33,847 nucleotides of DNA from assembly GCA_937881525.1 (NCBI GenBank), contig CALGEE010000150.1, forward strand, positions 1 through 33,847. The letters run 5' to 3'. Source of the stretch: an uncultured Sphingomonadales bacterium (GTDB lineage Bacteria > Pseudomonadota > Alphaproteobacteria > Sphingomonadales > Sphingomonadaceae). The translations under genes were made by a program, and so were the position numbers. Below are positions 10,011-18,809 of this stretch, piece by piece. The notes beneath the pieces are model-generated. The model ran no database searches. It was not told the DNA's origin and saw nothing but the letters and a program-made list of their open reading frames with translations. Position 1 is the stretch's first letter. Each line of letters begins with the position of its first letter.

Positions 10011-10613
10011 TTAGGACTTGGTGAGCGCAGCCTCAACCTGCCCAAGCCGTTCCTTGCCCCAGAACATCTCTTCGCCCACAAAGAAGGTAGGTACGCCAAA
10101 TGCGCCGCGTTTTGCAGCAGCTTCGGTGTTCGCCATCAGCTCGGCTTTCACATCGGGATCATCGGCCAAAGCAAGCAAGGCTGCACTGTCGAGGCCAGCG
10201 CTGTCGAGGACTTGGCGAACAATCTTTGCTTCGCCCATGTTCTTGCTGTCTTCCCACATCGCCGCCATGACCGTGTCGACATAAAGCGCAAAGCAGGCAA
10301 GCTGCTGGGCAGCAACTGCGCCGCGCATCAGATATAGCGAGTTTATCGGAAAACGCGGGTTCATCTTGAACGGCAACGCATGCGCCTTCACGAAGCGGTC
10401 AAACTCGAGCATTTCGTAATTCCGCTTAGCCGGCGTTTCGGCATAACGCATGATGGGCGCTTGGTTGTTCGTCAGTTTGAACAGGCCACCGAGCAGAATG
10501 GGGACATACACGAGCTCTGCGCCGGCGCGCGCACAGATCTCGGGCAAGCTCTTGTGCGCGAGATAGCTATTTGGTCCGCCAAAATCGAAAAGAAACTCCA
10601 AATTTTTTGCCAT
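10011..10613 (-). CDS. DsbA-like 2-hydroxychromene-2-carboxylate isomerase family protein
   Basis: [31 protein letters not shown]...FGVPTFFVGEEMFWGKERLGQVE. Confidence 0.88.
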   Translation of the reverse strand: MAKNLEFLFDFGGPNSYLAHKSLPEICARAGAELVYVPILLGGLFKLTNNQAPIMRYAETPAKRNYEMLEFDRFVKAHALPFKMNPRFPINSLYLMRGAVAAQQLACFALYVDTVMAAMWEDSKNMGEAKIVRQVLDSAGLDSAALLALADDPDVKAELMANTEAAAKRGAFGVPTFFVGEEMFWGKERLGQVEAALTKS

Positions 10614-11341
10614 CAGAAACTCTCCGACCAAGGGCGCAAGTCCATCTCATGTGTCCAGGCGGTGCGGTGTTGTTTATGTAAGGCGACATATTGCAGCGCG
10701 ATGGCATCGGGCGACAATATACCGTCAGCGGCCTTCGCTGCTTCAAAATCAGGGTGGATGCCGCGGATGAACGCCGTATCGATTCCGCCGTCGATAATGA
10801 CATGCGCGACATGTATATTCTGTGGTCCAAGTTCACGCGCCATCGACTGCGCGAGCATGCGCAATGCACCTTTCGCGCCAGAAAAGGCTGAAAACCCCTT
10901 GCCGCCGCGAATACTTGCAGTTGCGCCAGTAAAAATGATGGTGCCCGATTGCCGCTCGACCATCCGCCGTGCGGCCTCACGCCCCATAAGGAAGCCAGCG
11001 AACGCCGCCATCTCCCACACCTTTCGGTACACTTGCGCGTTCATATCAAGCACCGAGAAATTGACGTTGGCGCCGATGTTAAATACCGCGACTTCTATCG
11101 GCCCGACGTCGCGTTCAATCGCGTCGACCATCGCGACCACATCGTCTTCGATGCGAGCATCGGCAGGGTAAGCGTGCGCTTTGTAACCCTCATTGCGGAT
11201 CGATTGCGCGAGAGCCTCAAGTTGATCGGCATTGCGCGCACGGCGGTTGACGCAAGCGACATAGCCTTCGCGCGCAAAGGCCTTGGAGATTGCGCCGCCT
11301 GTCGCGTCACCTGCGCCGACGATAAGGGCCGCCTTACTCAA
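10613..11341 (-). CDS. SDR family oxidoreductase
   Basis: [64 protein letters not shown] start overlapping the clpS stop. Confidence 0.87.
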   Translation of the reverse strand: MSKAALIVGAGDATGGAISKAFAREGYVACVNRRARNADQLEALAQSIRNEGYKAHAYPADARIEDDVVAMVDAIERDVGPIEVAVFNIGANVNFSVLDMNAQVYRKVWEMAAFAGFLMGREAARRMVERQSGTIIFTGATASIRGGKGFSAFSGAKGALRMLAQSMARELGPQNIHVAHVIIDGGIDTAFIRGIHPDFEAAKAADGILSPDAIALQYVALHKQHRTAWTHEMDLRPWSESF

Positions 11342-11667
11342 TCTTTTTCAAGTGTGCATTGCAGTGGGTGCTGGTTCTTCAGGGCAAAGTCCATCACCTG
11401 CGTTACCTTTGTTTCAGCCACTTCATAGGTAAAAATGCCGCAAACGCCGACGCCCTTTTGGTGTACATGAATCATAACCCGCGTGGCTTGATCAGTGTCC
11501 ATCTGAAAAAACGCCTTGAGGACATGTACGACAAATTCCATCGGCGTGTAATCGTCGTTCAGCAGCAACACCTTATACAGGCTTGGCTTCTTTGTTTTCG
11601 GGCGCGTGCGCGTGGCAAGGCCGACCCCTGGTCTGCCACCATTTTTATCGTCATCATCTTGCGCCAT
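11338..11667 (-). CDS. clpS: ATP-dependent Clp protease adaptor ClpS
   Basis: [60 protein letters not shown]; start set at [11 protein letters not shown]. Confidence 0.95.
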   Translation of the reverse strand: MAQDDDDKNGGRPGVGLATRTRPKTKKPSLYKVLLLNDDYTPMEFVVHVLKAFFQMDTDQATRVMIHVHQKGVGVCGIFTYEVAETKVTQVMDFALKNQHPLQCTLEKD

Positions 11668-11742
11668 ATATATTTGCATAAAGCTGAAATAGGATATGAG
11701 AGGGGGACTCCGCAAGCCCCGTTCACCATCAATTCGGTCGCA

Positions 11743-11780
11743 CCAAAAAGAAACCGCCCTTTTCCCAAGGGAAAGGACGG
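11743..11780 (-). terminator. Rho-independent terminator, probably of the phasin gene
   Basis: Minus strand CCGTCCTTTCCCTTGGGAAAAGGGCGG followed by TTTCTTTTTGG. Confidence 0.75.
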
Positions 11781-11884
11781 CTTCTTCGTTGGATTGCACC
11801 GGTTTATTTCGACTGCCCACCACCAAAAGGAGGAGAGAGAAGGTGGCAGGCGCATAACCCACCGGCGCAATATCGTTCGAAAGC

Positions 11885-12505
11885 TTATGCAGCTTTCTTG
11901 AAAAGCTCAGTCGTTACCGCGATGCGGTTTGAGATTGGCTGGAACATTTCGCTTACCAGCTTGACCATTGCTTCTGTGTTCTTAGAACCCTGAGCAACGG
12001 CGGTGTCGAAACCCTTGCGAGCCATCTCACCCTGCAGCTTGACGAAATCGGTTGGAGATTTCACGGCGGTCAGTTCCTTAACTGCGACCTGGACGTCTTC
12101 GAAATTCTTCTTGGCGAATTCCATATTGGTCTTGCCCATTTCTTGAGCGCCCTTGGCAACGATCTTGCCGGCTTCAACGACGGCTTCAACATTCGCCTTG
12201 TTGAATTCGACGGCTTCAGCGGCAAACTTCTTGCCCTTTTCAGCGGCTTCGTTCGCCTTATTGCGTACGTCTGCGAAAAACTCAGTCGCTTTTTCTGCAG
12301 TGGCTTTAACAGTGTCAGTCATCTTAGATACTCCTTGTGCAATCGGTGTTGTTTCAACAGACACAGTTTTATGCGCCGGCGAAGCAGCGGGCGCTTCCGC
12401 CTTGGTCTTCGCAACGGCGCTCGATTCAGCCTTCAAAGCCACGTCCTTCTTCGCCGCGACTTTGGCGGTTCTCGATGGTGCAAGGGTTTCTGCTTTGAGC
12501 GTCAT
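11885..12505 (-). CDS. phaP: Phasin family protein (PHA granule-associated)
   Basis: Amphipathic helical [50 protein letters not shown]...; Lys/Ala-rich N-terminal extension. A shorter form starting at 12322 is equally plausible. Confidence 0.85.
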   Translation of the reverse strand: MTLKAETLAPSRTAKVAAKKDVALKAESSAVAKTKAEAPAASPAHKTVSVETTPIAQGVSKMTDTVKATAEKATEFFADVRNKANEAAEKGKKFAAEAVEFNKANVEAVVEAGKIVAKGAQEMGKTNMEFAKKNFEDVQVAVKELTAVKSPTDFVKLQGEMARKGFDTAVAQGSKNTEAMVKLVSEMFQPISNRIAVTTELFKKAA

Positions 12506-12526
12506 AAGTAATCACCATTGCTGTTG

Positions 12527-12541
12527 TGTTGCACTGCACAA
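12527..12541. promoter_or_regulatory. Candidate PhaR-type operator copy 1 (TGTTGCACTGCACAA)
   Basis: 15-nt near-palindrome with a TGCA-N-TGCA core, repeated at 12574-12588 with one central mismatch; lies 5' of the phasin ORF. Confidence 0.5.
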
Positions 12542-12573
12542 TAAATGCAGTGACAAACCGTGTCAACAAAAAA

Positions 12574-12588
12574 TGTTGCAGTGCACAA
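12574..12588. promoter_or_regulatory. Candidate PhaR-type operator copy 2 (TGTTGCAGTGCACAA)
   Basis: 14/15 identical to 12527-12541, centres 47 bp apart. Confidence 0.5.
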
Positions 12589-12606
12589 AAATGACTTGGC
12601 GGCGCA

Positions 12607-13746
12607 TTAGTCCGCCAATGTTAGACGTTCAAAGCGTTCATAGTGATGATCAGCAGAACCGAACTGGTTTTCGATCATTGTTGCCCGTTTGAAGAAATGG
12701 CCGATCGCCAATTCTTGGGTAATGCCAATACCGCCATGTGTTTGGATGGCGCTTTGGCCAACAAACTTTGCAGAGCGCGAAACCTTCGCCTTGCAAGCCG
12801 ATACCGCGGCCATGCGTTCGGCAGCGGGCAGATCAAGCTTCAGCGTTGCCATTGTGGTCATGGATTTCGATTGCTCAACTTCCATGAACATGTCGACCAT
12901 CCGGTGCTGAAGCACTTGGAAACGCGAAATTGGCTGACCGAATTGGTTACGCTGGCGTGCATATTCGAGCGTGCCTTGATGCAGCTTAGCGGTCACACCG
13001 CAGGATTCTGCGCAGACTGCTACGGTTGCTTCGTCGACGATGCGTTCGATAAGCGGCAGGCCTGCGCCTTCGTCGCCCAACAGGGCATTGCCCGGTATTG
13101 CGGCATTTTCAAAGTAAATTTCAGAGGCCTGAAAACCATCTACCGTTGGGTAATCGCGACGGACAATACCTTTTGCGCTCGCGTCGATCAGGAGCAGAGA
13201 CACGCCGTTTACATCGGTGTTCGCGCCGCCGGTGCGTGCGGTGACGAGTAAATGCGTTGCCCATGGCGCGGCGTAAACGACGCTTTTATGGCCGTTCAAC
13301 ACATAGCCCGCGCCGTCCTTCTTCGCCGTTGTGCGAATATTGGCAAGGTTGTAGCGCCCTTGTGGCTCAGCATATGCAAAGCCAATTATGACATTCCCGC
13401 CAATGATTTCAGGGATAACCGAGTCAGCGACAGCGCCACCAACAGCCTTCAACGCACCGCCACCCAGGACGACGGTCTGGAGATAAGGCTCAATCGCGAT
13501 GACCTTGCCAAGCTCTTCCATAATCAACGCATTTTCGAGATATCCGCCACCAAGGCCACCATGCTCTTCGCTGAAGGACGCGCCAAGCATGCCAAGATCC
13601 TGCGCCAGTGCCTTCCAAATGCCTTGGTCACGCCCGCTGCTGCTGGCGATCATCTTGCTGCGGCTGTCGAAATCGTAGGTGTCCGCCAAAAAGCGGCTCA
13701 ATGTGTCGCGTATCATGTCCTGCGTTTCGGTGTAGCTGAAATCCAT
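12607..13746 (-). CDS. Acyl-CoA dehydrogenase family protein (small-subunit-like, pimeloyl-CoA dehydrogenase PimD-like)
   Basis: MDFSYTETQDMIRDTLSRFLADTYDF...; THGGIGITQELAIGHFFKRATMIENQFGSADHH C-terminus lacking the usual IYGGxxEIQR. Confidence 0.85.
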   Translation of the reverse strand: MDFSYTETQDMIRDTLSRFLADTYDFDSRSKMIASSSGRDQGIWKALAQDLGMLGASFSEEHGGLGGGYLENALIMEELGKVIAIEPYLQTVVLGGGALKAVGGAVADSVIPEIIGGNVIIGFAYAEPQGRYNLANIRTTAKKDGAGYVLNGHKSVVYAAPWATHLLVTARTGGANTDVNGVSLLLIDASAKGIVRRDYPTVDGFQASEIYFENAAIPGNALLGDEGAGLPLIERIVDEATVAVCAESCGVTAKLHQGTLEYARQRNQFGQPISRFQVLQHRMVDMFMEVEQSKSMTTMATLKLDLPAAERMAAVSACKAKVSRSAKFVGQSAIQTHGGIGITQELAIGHFFKRATMIENQFGSADHHYERFERLTLAD

Positions 13747-13770
13747 TATAGTTATCCCGTCCAGTGGCCC

Positions 13771-13883
13771 GTTATGCTGAACTCGTTTCACCTGCGGTGA
13801 CTTCGTTCCAGCACCTTACTTTCGACGTTGCGAATTAAGACCCTGAAACGGAGTGACCATCGGTCAAACCAGTTCAGGGTGAC
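13771..13883. repeat. Intergenic REP-like palindromic repeat remnants
   Basis: GTTATGCTGAACTCGTTTCA, then ACCCTGAA...TTCAGGGTGACG with a perfect 8-bp inverted repeat (13840-13847 / 13873-13880). Confidence 0.45.
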
Positions 13884-13897
13884 GGTTAAATGTTAGA

Positions 13898-15091
13898 TTA
13901 AATACCCAGCACCATCTTGGCGATGATGTTGCGCTGGATCTCGTTCGATCCACCGTAAATCGTCGTCTTGCGGGTGTTGAAATAGGTCGGTGCGGCACGA
14001 TGTGCGTAGTCCGGACCTATGGGGTGCTCATTGTCGCCTTCGCCAAAGCCACGAAAATAAGGGGCGCCATAATGGCCGACTGCTTCCAATGCGAGCTCGG
14101 TAATCCGCTGTTGAATTTCCGAACCTTTGATTTTCAGCAAGCTCGATTCAGGGCCAGGGCCCTTGCCCGATGCTTCGCCGGCAAGACTGCGCAATTCCGT
14201 GAACTCAAGCGCGGTAAGATCAATTTCAAGTTCCGAAATCTTACGCTTGAAAAATGGATTGGCGATCAACGGGCGGTCGCCGTCCTGTTCGGTGCGGGCA
14301 ATCGCCTTGATCTTCTCTACGCCGCGCTTCGAACGGGCAACGGCAGCAATGCCTGTACGCTCATGCGCAAGCAGGAACTTGGCACAGGTCCAGCCCTTAT
14401 TTTCTTCATAAACGCGGTTTGCGACCGGCACGCGTACATCTTCCAACCAAACTTCGTTGACTTCATGCTCGCCGCCCAAGGTAATGATTGGACGCACGGT
14501 GACGCCCGGCGTCTTCATGTCGATTAACAGGAAGCTGATGCCTTCTTGCGCCTTGGCATCGGAATCGGTGCGCACGAGGAAGAAGCCCCAGTCGGCATGT
14601 TGCGCCATTGTCGTCCACGTTTTCTGACCATTGACGACATAATCGTCGCCGTCACGAACTGCCTTGGTACGCAAGGATGCCAAGTCGGAACCTGCGCCTG
14701 GTTCGGAATATCCCTGACACCACCAATCATCACCCGACAATATGCCGGGAAGGAACTTAGCCTTCTGTTCCGGTGTGCCGAAGGTGTAGATCACCGGACC
14801 AACCATCGACAGACCGAATGGCATCGTGCCTACGCAGTCAGCAGCGGCCAGTTCTTCCGACCAAATGAAACGCTCGGTCGCGGTCCAGCCTGTACCGCCA
14901 TATTCGACGGGCCATGCAGGTGCGATCCAGCCTTTTTTAGCGAGAATACGATGCCATGACAGGAAATCTTCCTTCGAAAGCTCATGCCCCTCGTCCTGTA
15001 CGGAGCGGAGATTTTCGGGATAATTTTCGGCGATGAATGTACGCACTTCCTTCTGGAAGGCGATTTCTGCGGGGCTGAATTCCAGTTGCAT
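13898..15091 (-). CDS. Acyl-CoA dehydrogenase family protein (large-subunit-like, PimC-like)
   Basis: MQLEFSPAEIAFQKEVRTFIAENYP; WCQGYSEPGAGSDLASLRTKAVRDGDDYVVNGQKTWTT; TTIYGGSNEIQRNIIAKMVLG. Confidence 0.93.
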   Translation of the reverse strand: MQLEFSPAEIAFQKEVRTFIAENYPENLRSVQDEGHELSKEDFLSWHRILAKKGWIAPAWPVEYGGTGWTATERFIWSEELAAADCVGTMPFGLSMVGPVIYTFGTPEQKAKFLPGILSGDDWWCQGYSEPGAGSDLASLRTKAVRDGDDYVVNGQKTWTTMAQHADWGFFLVRTDSDAKAQEGISFLLIDMKTPGVTVRPIITLGGEHEVNEVWLEDVRVPVANRVYEENKGWTCAKFLLAHERTGIAAVARSKRGVEKIKAIARTEQDGDRPLIANPFFKRKISELEIDLTALEFTELRSLAGEASGKGPGPESSLLKIKGSEIQQRITELALEAVGHYGAPYFRGFGEGDNEHPIGPDYAHRAAPTYFNTRKTTIYGGSNEIQRNIIAKMVLGI

Positions 15092-15124
15092 CTCGATTCT
15101 CCTAAAAACGTTCAGCCCGAATTA

Positions 15125-15148
15125 GTCGACGTTTACGTAAACGTCAAC
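15125..15148. promoter_or_regulatory. Palindromic operator candidate upstream of the acyl-CoA dehydrogenase genes
   Basis: GACGTTTACGTAAACGTC (15128-15145) is a perfect 18-bp palindrome; it extends to 24 bp with one mismatched pair. Confidence 0.6.
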
Positions 15149-15154
15149 TGAATC

Positions 15155-16795
15155 TCAGCGTGCCTTCACATAGCTTCCTGGTGCTGATTCTAGAGCCTTC
15201 AGAGTGCCTTGGCCAGGTTGACGGCCTCCCGTCGCCGGCACGCACGCATTGCCCCTCTCTGTCAGCCAAACGAGCCAATCAGGCCACCAGCTGCCTTTGG
15301 TCTCGGTTGCGCCTTCAATGAACGCTTCAAGCGAAGGCGCAGCAGCGTCATTGGTCCAATATTGATATTTCATCTGCGCCGGGGGGTTCACCACGCCTGC
15401 TATATGCCCACTGCCAGCCAGCACAAATTTCATAGGCCCGGTAAAATGGTCCTGTAGTTTCCAAACGCTTTCGGCAGGTGCAATATGATCTTCGCGACCT
15501 GCCTGAATGTAAGTTGCCGTTTTTACGCGGCGCAGGTCAATCGGGGTGCCCAAAGCCGACAAATCGTGAGGCTTCACCAGCCGATTGTCGCGATAGAGGT
15601 CGACAACATAATTTCGATGCCATTTGGCGGGCAGGTTGGTGACATCGCCATTCCAGTGGAGGAGGTCAAACGCGGGATAATCCTCACCCAGCAAATAGTT
15701 CTTCACGACCGTCGACCAGATCAGGTCCTTGCCGCGCAACATATTGAAGGTGAGCGCGAGGAACCGTCCGTCCATATAGCCTTGAGGTGCGCTGAGCGCT
15801 TCCATCATGGCAATCTGCTGATCATCGATGAAATGCAGCAGTTCACCGCTGGTGCTAAAGTCGACCTGTGCGGTAAAAAATGTCGCGCTGCGCACCTTAT
15901 CCGCAGCGTCAGTGGCAGCCAGGATGGAGAGGGTTGCCGCTAAGGTTGTTCCGGCAACGCAATAGCCAATCGCATGCACGTCTGGCACATCAAGACCGGA
16001 GCGGACGGTATCAATTGCATCGATCTGCGCCGCGATATAATCATCCCAGACGATGTCTTTCATAGTGCTGTCGGCCGATTTCCAAGACACGACAAACACC
16101 GTGATGCCTTGGTCCACGCAATATTTGATGAAGCTTTTTTCTGCCGTCAGATCCAGAATATAAAAACGGTTAATCCATGGCGGAAATATAATCAGCGGCG
16201 TCTCCAGCACATCTTCCGTCGTCGGATCATATTGAATAAGCTGGTACAGTGGGGTTTGGTGCACGACCTTGCCCTTTGTCGCCGCGATGTTTTCCCCAAG
16301 TTTGAATGCGGTGGGATTGGTATGCGTAATCTGTCCGCGTTGCATGTCTTCTATCAGGTGCTGCATTCCGGACATGAGACTTGCGCCATTGGTTGCCATC
16401 GCTCGCTCAAGCGCCACTGGATTGGTAAAGGGCGAATTGGCCGGGCTCATCGCCTCGATAATAGTGCGCAAGGCAAAGTCCATCTTGGCCTTGTCATGAT
16501 CAGCCAAGCCAACCAACTGATCGGCGGCAGTTAACATATATTCAGACATGACCTGATAACTCTGCCGCACAAGGTCAAAAACCGGGTGTTCCCATTGCGG
16601 TGCTGTAAATCTGCGGTCAGACGTATCGACCTTATCACGCCCGGCCTTGGCAAGCGGCTCGAGCACAGCCCCCCACGCGTCCAACGCGGCGCGATAGGCC
16701 TTTAAGGGGTCAGTGGTTGCAACAGCTGACTGCCCAAACAGTTTCATAAACTGGTCCGCGTCTATAAACGGCGGGATATTGGTTGAGTCGGCCAT
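15155..16795 (-). CDS. phaC: Class I poly(3-hydroxyalkanoate) synthase
   Basis: 546 aa; lipase-like box GYCVAGTT with Cys nucleophile, LIIFPPWINRFYILDLTAEKSFIKYCVDQGITVFVVSWKSAD, GSGHIAGVVNPP. Confidence 0.95.
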   Translation of the reverse strand: MADSTNIPPFIDADQFMKLFGQSAVATTDPLKAYRAALDAWGAVLEPLAKAGRDKVDTSDRRFTAPQWEHPVFDLVRQSYQVMSEYMLTAADQLVGLADHDKAKMDFALRTIIEAMSPANSPFTNPVALERAMATNGASLMSGMQHLIEDMQRGQITHTNPTAFKLGENIAATKGKVVHQTPLYQLIQYDPTTEDVLETPLIIFPPWINRFYILDLTAEKSFIKYCVDQGITVFVVSWKSADSTMKDIVWDDYIAAQIDAIDTVRSGLDVPDVHAIGYCVAGTTLAATLSILAATDAADKVRSATFFTAQVDFSTSGELLHFIDDQQIAMMEALSAPQGYMDGRFLALTFNMLRGKDLIWSTVVKNYLLGEDYPAFDLLHWNGDVTNLPAKWHRNYVVDLYRDNRLVKPHDLSALGTPIDLRRVKTATYIQAGREDHIAPAESVWKLQDHFTGPMKFVLAGSGHIAGVVNPPAQMKYQYWTNDAAAPSLEAFIEGATETKGSWWPDWLVWLTERGNACVPATGGRQPGQGTLKALESAPGSYVKAR

Positions 16796-16894
16796 GAATT
16801 AACGCATATCAAAGCTAACTGAATTGTCGAAGATTGTTTTGTTGTGCGGCGCAGCGTGGACATTGGATAAAAAAGAGCGCAAAGGCGCCCCATA

Positions 16895-18721
16895 ATGACA
16901 TTTGAAAACATACCCCCGCTTCTTGACGAAGCGCTTACCGCCCGTGGATATACTGCGCTAACCCCCGTGCAAACCGCTGTTATCGCAGAAGAAGCCGTAA
17001 GACGTGACTTGGTCGTCTCCGCGCAAACGGGCTCAGGCAAGACCGTAGCCTTCGGCCTCGCCATGGCACCCCAAATCCTTGATGGAGGCCTTGTAAGCCT
17101 CGCACGTGAGCCTGCTGCGCTGATCATCGCGCCGACCCGTGAGCTTGCCTTGCAGGTGAGCCGTGAACTCATGTGGCTCTATGCCAAAGCTGGTGTGCGT
17201 ATCGCGACCTGCGTCGGTGGTATGGATGCATCAAAGGAACGCCGCACCTTGAACCAAGGCGCGCAGATCGTTGTCGGCACACCCGGGCGCCTGCGCGATC
17301 ACCTTGAGCGCGGCGCGCTGGACCTGTCGGCGCTGAAAGTAGCGATCTTGGACGAAGCAGACGAAATGCTCGACATGGGCTTTCGCGAAGAGCTCGAAGA
17401 AATATTGAATGCAACGCCAGAAGGTCGGCGGACATTGTTGTTCTCGGCAACTATACCGAAACCGATTGTTTCGCTGGCAAAGCGTTACCAGCACGATGCA
17501 TTGCGCATTTCGACCGTTGGTGAAGACCGCGGTCATGGAGACATCAGCTATCAGGTTTGCACGGTAGCGCCGCCGGACATTGAAAACGCAGTGGTCAACC
17601 TTTTGCGTTTACATGAAGCCGAAACCGCTATCCTGTTCTGCGCGACACGTGAAAATGTTCGCCGTTTGCATGCCAGCCTGACAGAGCGCGGCTTCAATGT
17701 CGTTGCGTTGTCGGGTGAGCATTCGCAGTCCGAACGCAACCAAGCGCTTCAGGCTCTGCGCGACCAGCGGGCCCGCGTCTGCGTTGCAACCGATGTTGCC
17801 GCACGTGGGATCGATTTACCGAACCTGTCGTTGGTTGTGCACGTGGAACTGCCACGCGATGCAGAAGGGCTTCAGCATAGGTCTGGACGTACTGGTCGCG
17901 CCGGTCGCAAGGGTACTGCCGTATTGATCGTGCCATATCAGCGTCGCAAGCGGGTTGAATCCATGCTGCGCGGTGCAAAGATTGAGGCGGATTGGATTAA
18001 GGTACCAACCGCTGCCGACATTCGCGCGAAAGATCATGATCGTTTGCTTGAGACACTACTGGCGCCTGTGGAGGTCGAAGACGAAGACCGTGCTTTGGGC
18101 GCAAAGCTGCTCGAGACGATGTCTCCAGAAGACATTGCTGCAGCACTTGTGCGTGTGCATCGTGCTAAGATGCCGCAGGCTGAGGACATGCTGGATGACG
18201 GAAGCCGCGAGCGTCCACGTGACGACCATCGTGCAGGGTTCGATGATTCCGTATGGTTCAAACTGAACGTTGGTCGTCGTAATAATGCAGATCCCAAATG
18301 GATTTTGCCGTTGTTGTGCCGCCGTGGCGGCGTGACCAAAAATGATATTGGTGCCATTCGCATTGCTGCGAATGAAACCCATGTCGGGATTGCGGCAGCT
18401 GCCGTGGCCAAGTTCACCAAAGGCATCGCGCAACCGGGGCACGAAGAAGACAATGACGTCGAAATCGTGCAGGCCAATGGCCCGCCACGTGAAGCGGCGC
18501 GTGAAAACAAGCGTATGGGGCGCGATAGCGACCGCCCGCAGCGTTCGCAGCTTGGCGTCAATCCGCGCGGCGATGGCCTACCACGGGGCGGTAACTTCCG
18601 CAGCGATGGGCCGCGTGGCGGTGGATCGAACCGTGATGGTGCACGTCCGTTCCGCAAGGATGGTCCACCACCGTCAAAGCATGGCGTCAAACATAAGGCA
18701 AAGGGCAATCGGCCGCGTTAA
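16895..18721 (+). CDS. DEAD-box RNA helicase with DbpA-like RNA-binding domain and RG-rich basic tail
   Basis: SAQTGSGKTVAFGLA, PTRELALQV, DEADEMLDMGF, SATIPK, HRSGRTGRAGRKG; WFKLNVGRRNNADPKWILPLLCRRGGVTKNDIGAIRI; RG/GG-rich basic C-terminus. Confidence 0.94.
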   Translation: MTFENIPPLLDEALTARGYTALTPVQTAVIAEEAVRRDLVVSAQTGSGKTVAFGLAMAPQILDGGLVSLAREPAALIIAPTRELALQVSRELMWLYAKAGVRIATCVGGMDASKERRTLNQGAQIVVGTPGRLRDHLERGALDLSALKVAILDEADEMLDMGFREELEEILNATPEGRRTLLFSATIPKPIVSLAKRYQHDALRISTVGEDRGHGDISYQVCTVAPPDIENAVVNLLRLHEAETAILFCATRENVRRLHASLTERGFNVVALSGEHSQSERNQALQALRDQRARVCVATDVAARGIDLPNLSLVVHVELPRDAEGLQHRSGRTGRAGRKGTAVLIVPYQRRKRVESMLRGAKIEADWIKVPTAADIRAKDHDRLLETLLAPVEVEDEDRALGAKLLETMSPEDIAAALVRVHRAKMPQAEDMLDDGSRERPRDDHRAGFDDSVWFKLNVGRRNNADPKWILPLLCRRGGVTKNDIGAIRIAANETHVGIAAAAVAKFTKGIAQPGHEEDNDVEIVQANGPPREAARENKRMGRDSDRPQRSQLGVNPRGDGLPRGGNFRSDGPRGGGSNRDGARPFRKDGPPPSKHGVKHKAKGNRPR

Positions 18722-18809
18722 TTGATGCGAAACATAGTTTTTCTGGAAATGGGTGGAAACATCGCCCATGAAGACGGCTCGTAAATCAACCAACGGGAAA
18801 CGGGAGCCA

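Noticed and set aside
10380-11171. 263-aa plus-strand ORF opposite the isomerase/SDR genes
   Set aside because: Antisense to two well-supported overlapping genes; translation has no domain.
12643-13251. 202-aa plus-strand ORF opposite the small acyl-CoA dehydrogenase
   Set aside because: Shadow ORF, no recognisable motif.
16830-16860. TTGTGCGGCGCAGCG in the phaC/helicase divergent gap as another PhaR site
   Set aside because: Shares only partial symmetry with the phasin sites; too weak without a motif scan.
18034-18708. 224-aa minus-strand ORF opposite the DEAD-box helicase
   Set aside because: Pro/Ser/Arg-rich mirror of the RG-rich helicase tail; no RBS or family signature.
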